Source of the DNA: Streptosporangiaceae bacterium
GTDB taxonomy: Bacteria > Actinomycetota > Actinomycetes > Streptosporangiales > Streptosporangiaceae
Length of the DNA: 5,138 nucleotides
Reading direction: 5' to 3'
Assembly: GCA_030040475.1 (NCBI GenBank)
Contig: JASHTQ010000268.1
Location: 1-5,138, forward strand
Below the pieces are notes generated by a model. It had not been told where the DNA came from and did not search any database. It saw only the letters and a list, made by a program, of their open reading frames with translations. Each line of letters starts with the position of its first letter. Within the stretch, counting starts at the first letter, position 1. Made by a program: the position numbers and the translations under genes. Shown here in pieces: positions 4,522-5,138 of this stretch.

Positions 4522-5138
4522 ATGGCAGACAAGCAGGACACGTGGACCGTCGAGGCCGTCGAGCGGAACGCGTCTATCCCTGACCTGGGTGAGCTGGCCG
4601 CCCGTATCGGCGTGGTGCTGGATCATCCGTGGATCGACCGCGGGGCGTTCCTGCGGGACACCCTGCACGGGCTGCGGCAGGCCGTCGATGTCCTGCCCGC
4701 CGGGCCGGGACCAGCTGGCCGCCCTGGTGGCCCGTATCGGCCGCGTGACGGCCGACCCTCAGGCCGACCGCGATGGGTGCCTGCGGGAGGCCCGCGAGGC
4801 CCTCGGCGCCCTGGCGGAGTCGACGGCGGCGGACCTGCGCGCGGCGGCGGACCGGGCCGCGTGGGTGGCGGGCCTGCGGGACCTGGCCGACTTCCTGGCC
4901 GCGCACCCGGACGTGCCCGCCCCGCCTGCCTACCACACGCAGGGCATCACTGAGTTCCCGGACGGCGACACCGACGCCGACCGCCGCGCCGGGGTCGACC
5001 GGGCGGCGGCGGCCATGGGCGTCCCGACCGCCGAGACCCACGGCGGCCACTACGAGGCATCGCTGCGGTTCGGCCCGGTGGCCTACAAGGTCCTCGCGAT
5101 CCCCCGCGAGCGCCGGACAGCGGTTCACGCGGTAGCGG
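4522..5138 (+). CDS. Hypothetical AICE-type helical protein, frameshifted, cut by right edge
   Basis: Function unknown. The ATG at 4522 follows GGAGGAG (4508-4514) with a 7-base gap. The first frame is convincing to about 4700; beyond that it turns into Gly/Pro/Arg-rich low-complexity sequence with a stop at 4951-4953. The neighbouring frame from about 4706 is open to the window edge and has strongly G/C-rich third positions. It reads DQLAALVARIGRVTADPQAD, then Ala-rich helices, then DLADFLAAHPDVPAPP and a region with GGHYEASLRFGPVAYKVLAIP. Removing one base in the GC run at 4700-4708 joins the two. The merged protein begins with two related helical repeats of about 35 residues (AARIGVVLDHP... 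and VARIGRVTADP...). The C-terminal pattern resembles unnamed proteins I recall from AICEs; this was not searched. An alternative is a separate overlapping gene starting at ATG 4688 in the second frame, though its ribosome binding site is poor. The gene is divergent from gntR and probably repressed by it. Confidence 0.7.

Larger units (their letters stand above)
2484..5138. mobile_element. Distal end of a tRNA-Ala-integrated element (AICE-like), continuing right
   Basis: The boundary is set by the tRNA-Ala 3' half at 2440-2483. Because the fragment's 3' end points left, the host sequence downstream of the original tRNA is on the left and inserted DNA starts on the right. The content agrees: a GntR repressor controlling a divergent promoter region, an AICE-type hypothetical protein, and a transporter gene of lower GC content than the left half. 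No integrase, excisionase, replication initiator or FtsK/TraB-like translocase lies in this window, so element type is inferred. These genes, and an intact tRNA-Ala, are expected beyond 5138. Confidence 0.55.

Noticed and set aside
4706..4953. Gly/Pro/Arg-rich C-terminal half of the first frame of the right-edge gene
   Set aside because: Third positions lose their G/C bias here while the adjacent frame gains it, so this tail is most likely out-of-frame translation.
4574..5128. Minus-strand reading frame of 184 codons opposite the right-edge gene
   Set aside because: Its translation is Arg/Gly/Val low-complexity. The plus strand has a ribosome binding site, promoter, operators and internal protein repeats.

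Overview
The window looks like a piece of a high-GC actinomycete chromosome (Streptomyces or a relative; the genus cannot be fixed from this sequence). The signs are strong G/C bias at third codon positions, GTG starts behind GGGAGG ribosome binding sites, and the protein families present. A junction near position 2484 divides it into two parts.

Left part, 1-2483, reads as host chromosome. A six-helix aquaporin-family channel is encoded on the minus strand (GTG start at 916, stop at 23). After a 258-bp divergent intergenic region comes a plus-strand tetratricopeptide-repeat (TPR) protein gene (GTG 1175 to TGA 2408). Its reading frame is broken twice, at about 1384 and about 2003. Restoring one base at each point gives a continuous protein of about 411 residues. 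Just beyond its stop lies the 3' half only of a tRNA-Ala(CGC), on the minus strand (2440-2483). It runs from anticodon loop to CC end, keeps U70 of the alanine G3:U70 identity pair, and has no D arm or 5' acceptor strand.

Right part, 2484-5138, reads as the distal end of an integrated mobile element, probably an actinomycete integrative and conjugative element (AICE) or related prophage or plasmid. A lone tRNA 3' half is what site-specific integration into a tRNA gene leaves at the integrase-distal boundary. Its orientation places the element to the right. The right part holds a GntR/HutC-type repressor gene and an EamA (drug/metabolite) transporter gene, translationally coupled on the minus strand and visibly less GC-rich than their neighbours. 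Divergent from them is an alanine-rich helical protein of a kind I associate with AICEs. It runs off the right edge and has an apparent +1 frameshift near 4705.

The 176-bp region between the divergent genes is the most informative stretch. It carries three copies of the palindrome ACTGGCTTAAGCCAGT, two perfect and one with two changes. One lies upstream of the gntR -10 box, one lies between the -35 and -10 boxes of the rightward promoter, and one lies in the rightward leader just before the ribosome binding site. The simple model is that the GntR protein represses both its own operon, including the transporter, and the rightward element gene, until a ligand bound by its UTRA domain releases it.

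The three apparent frameshifts all fall beside GGGC runs. Sequencing or assembly error must therefore be excluded before the affected genes are called dead.
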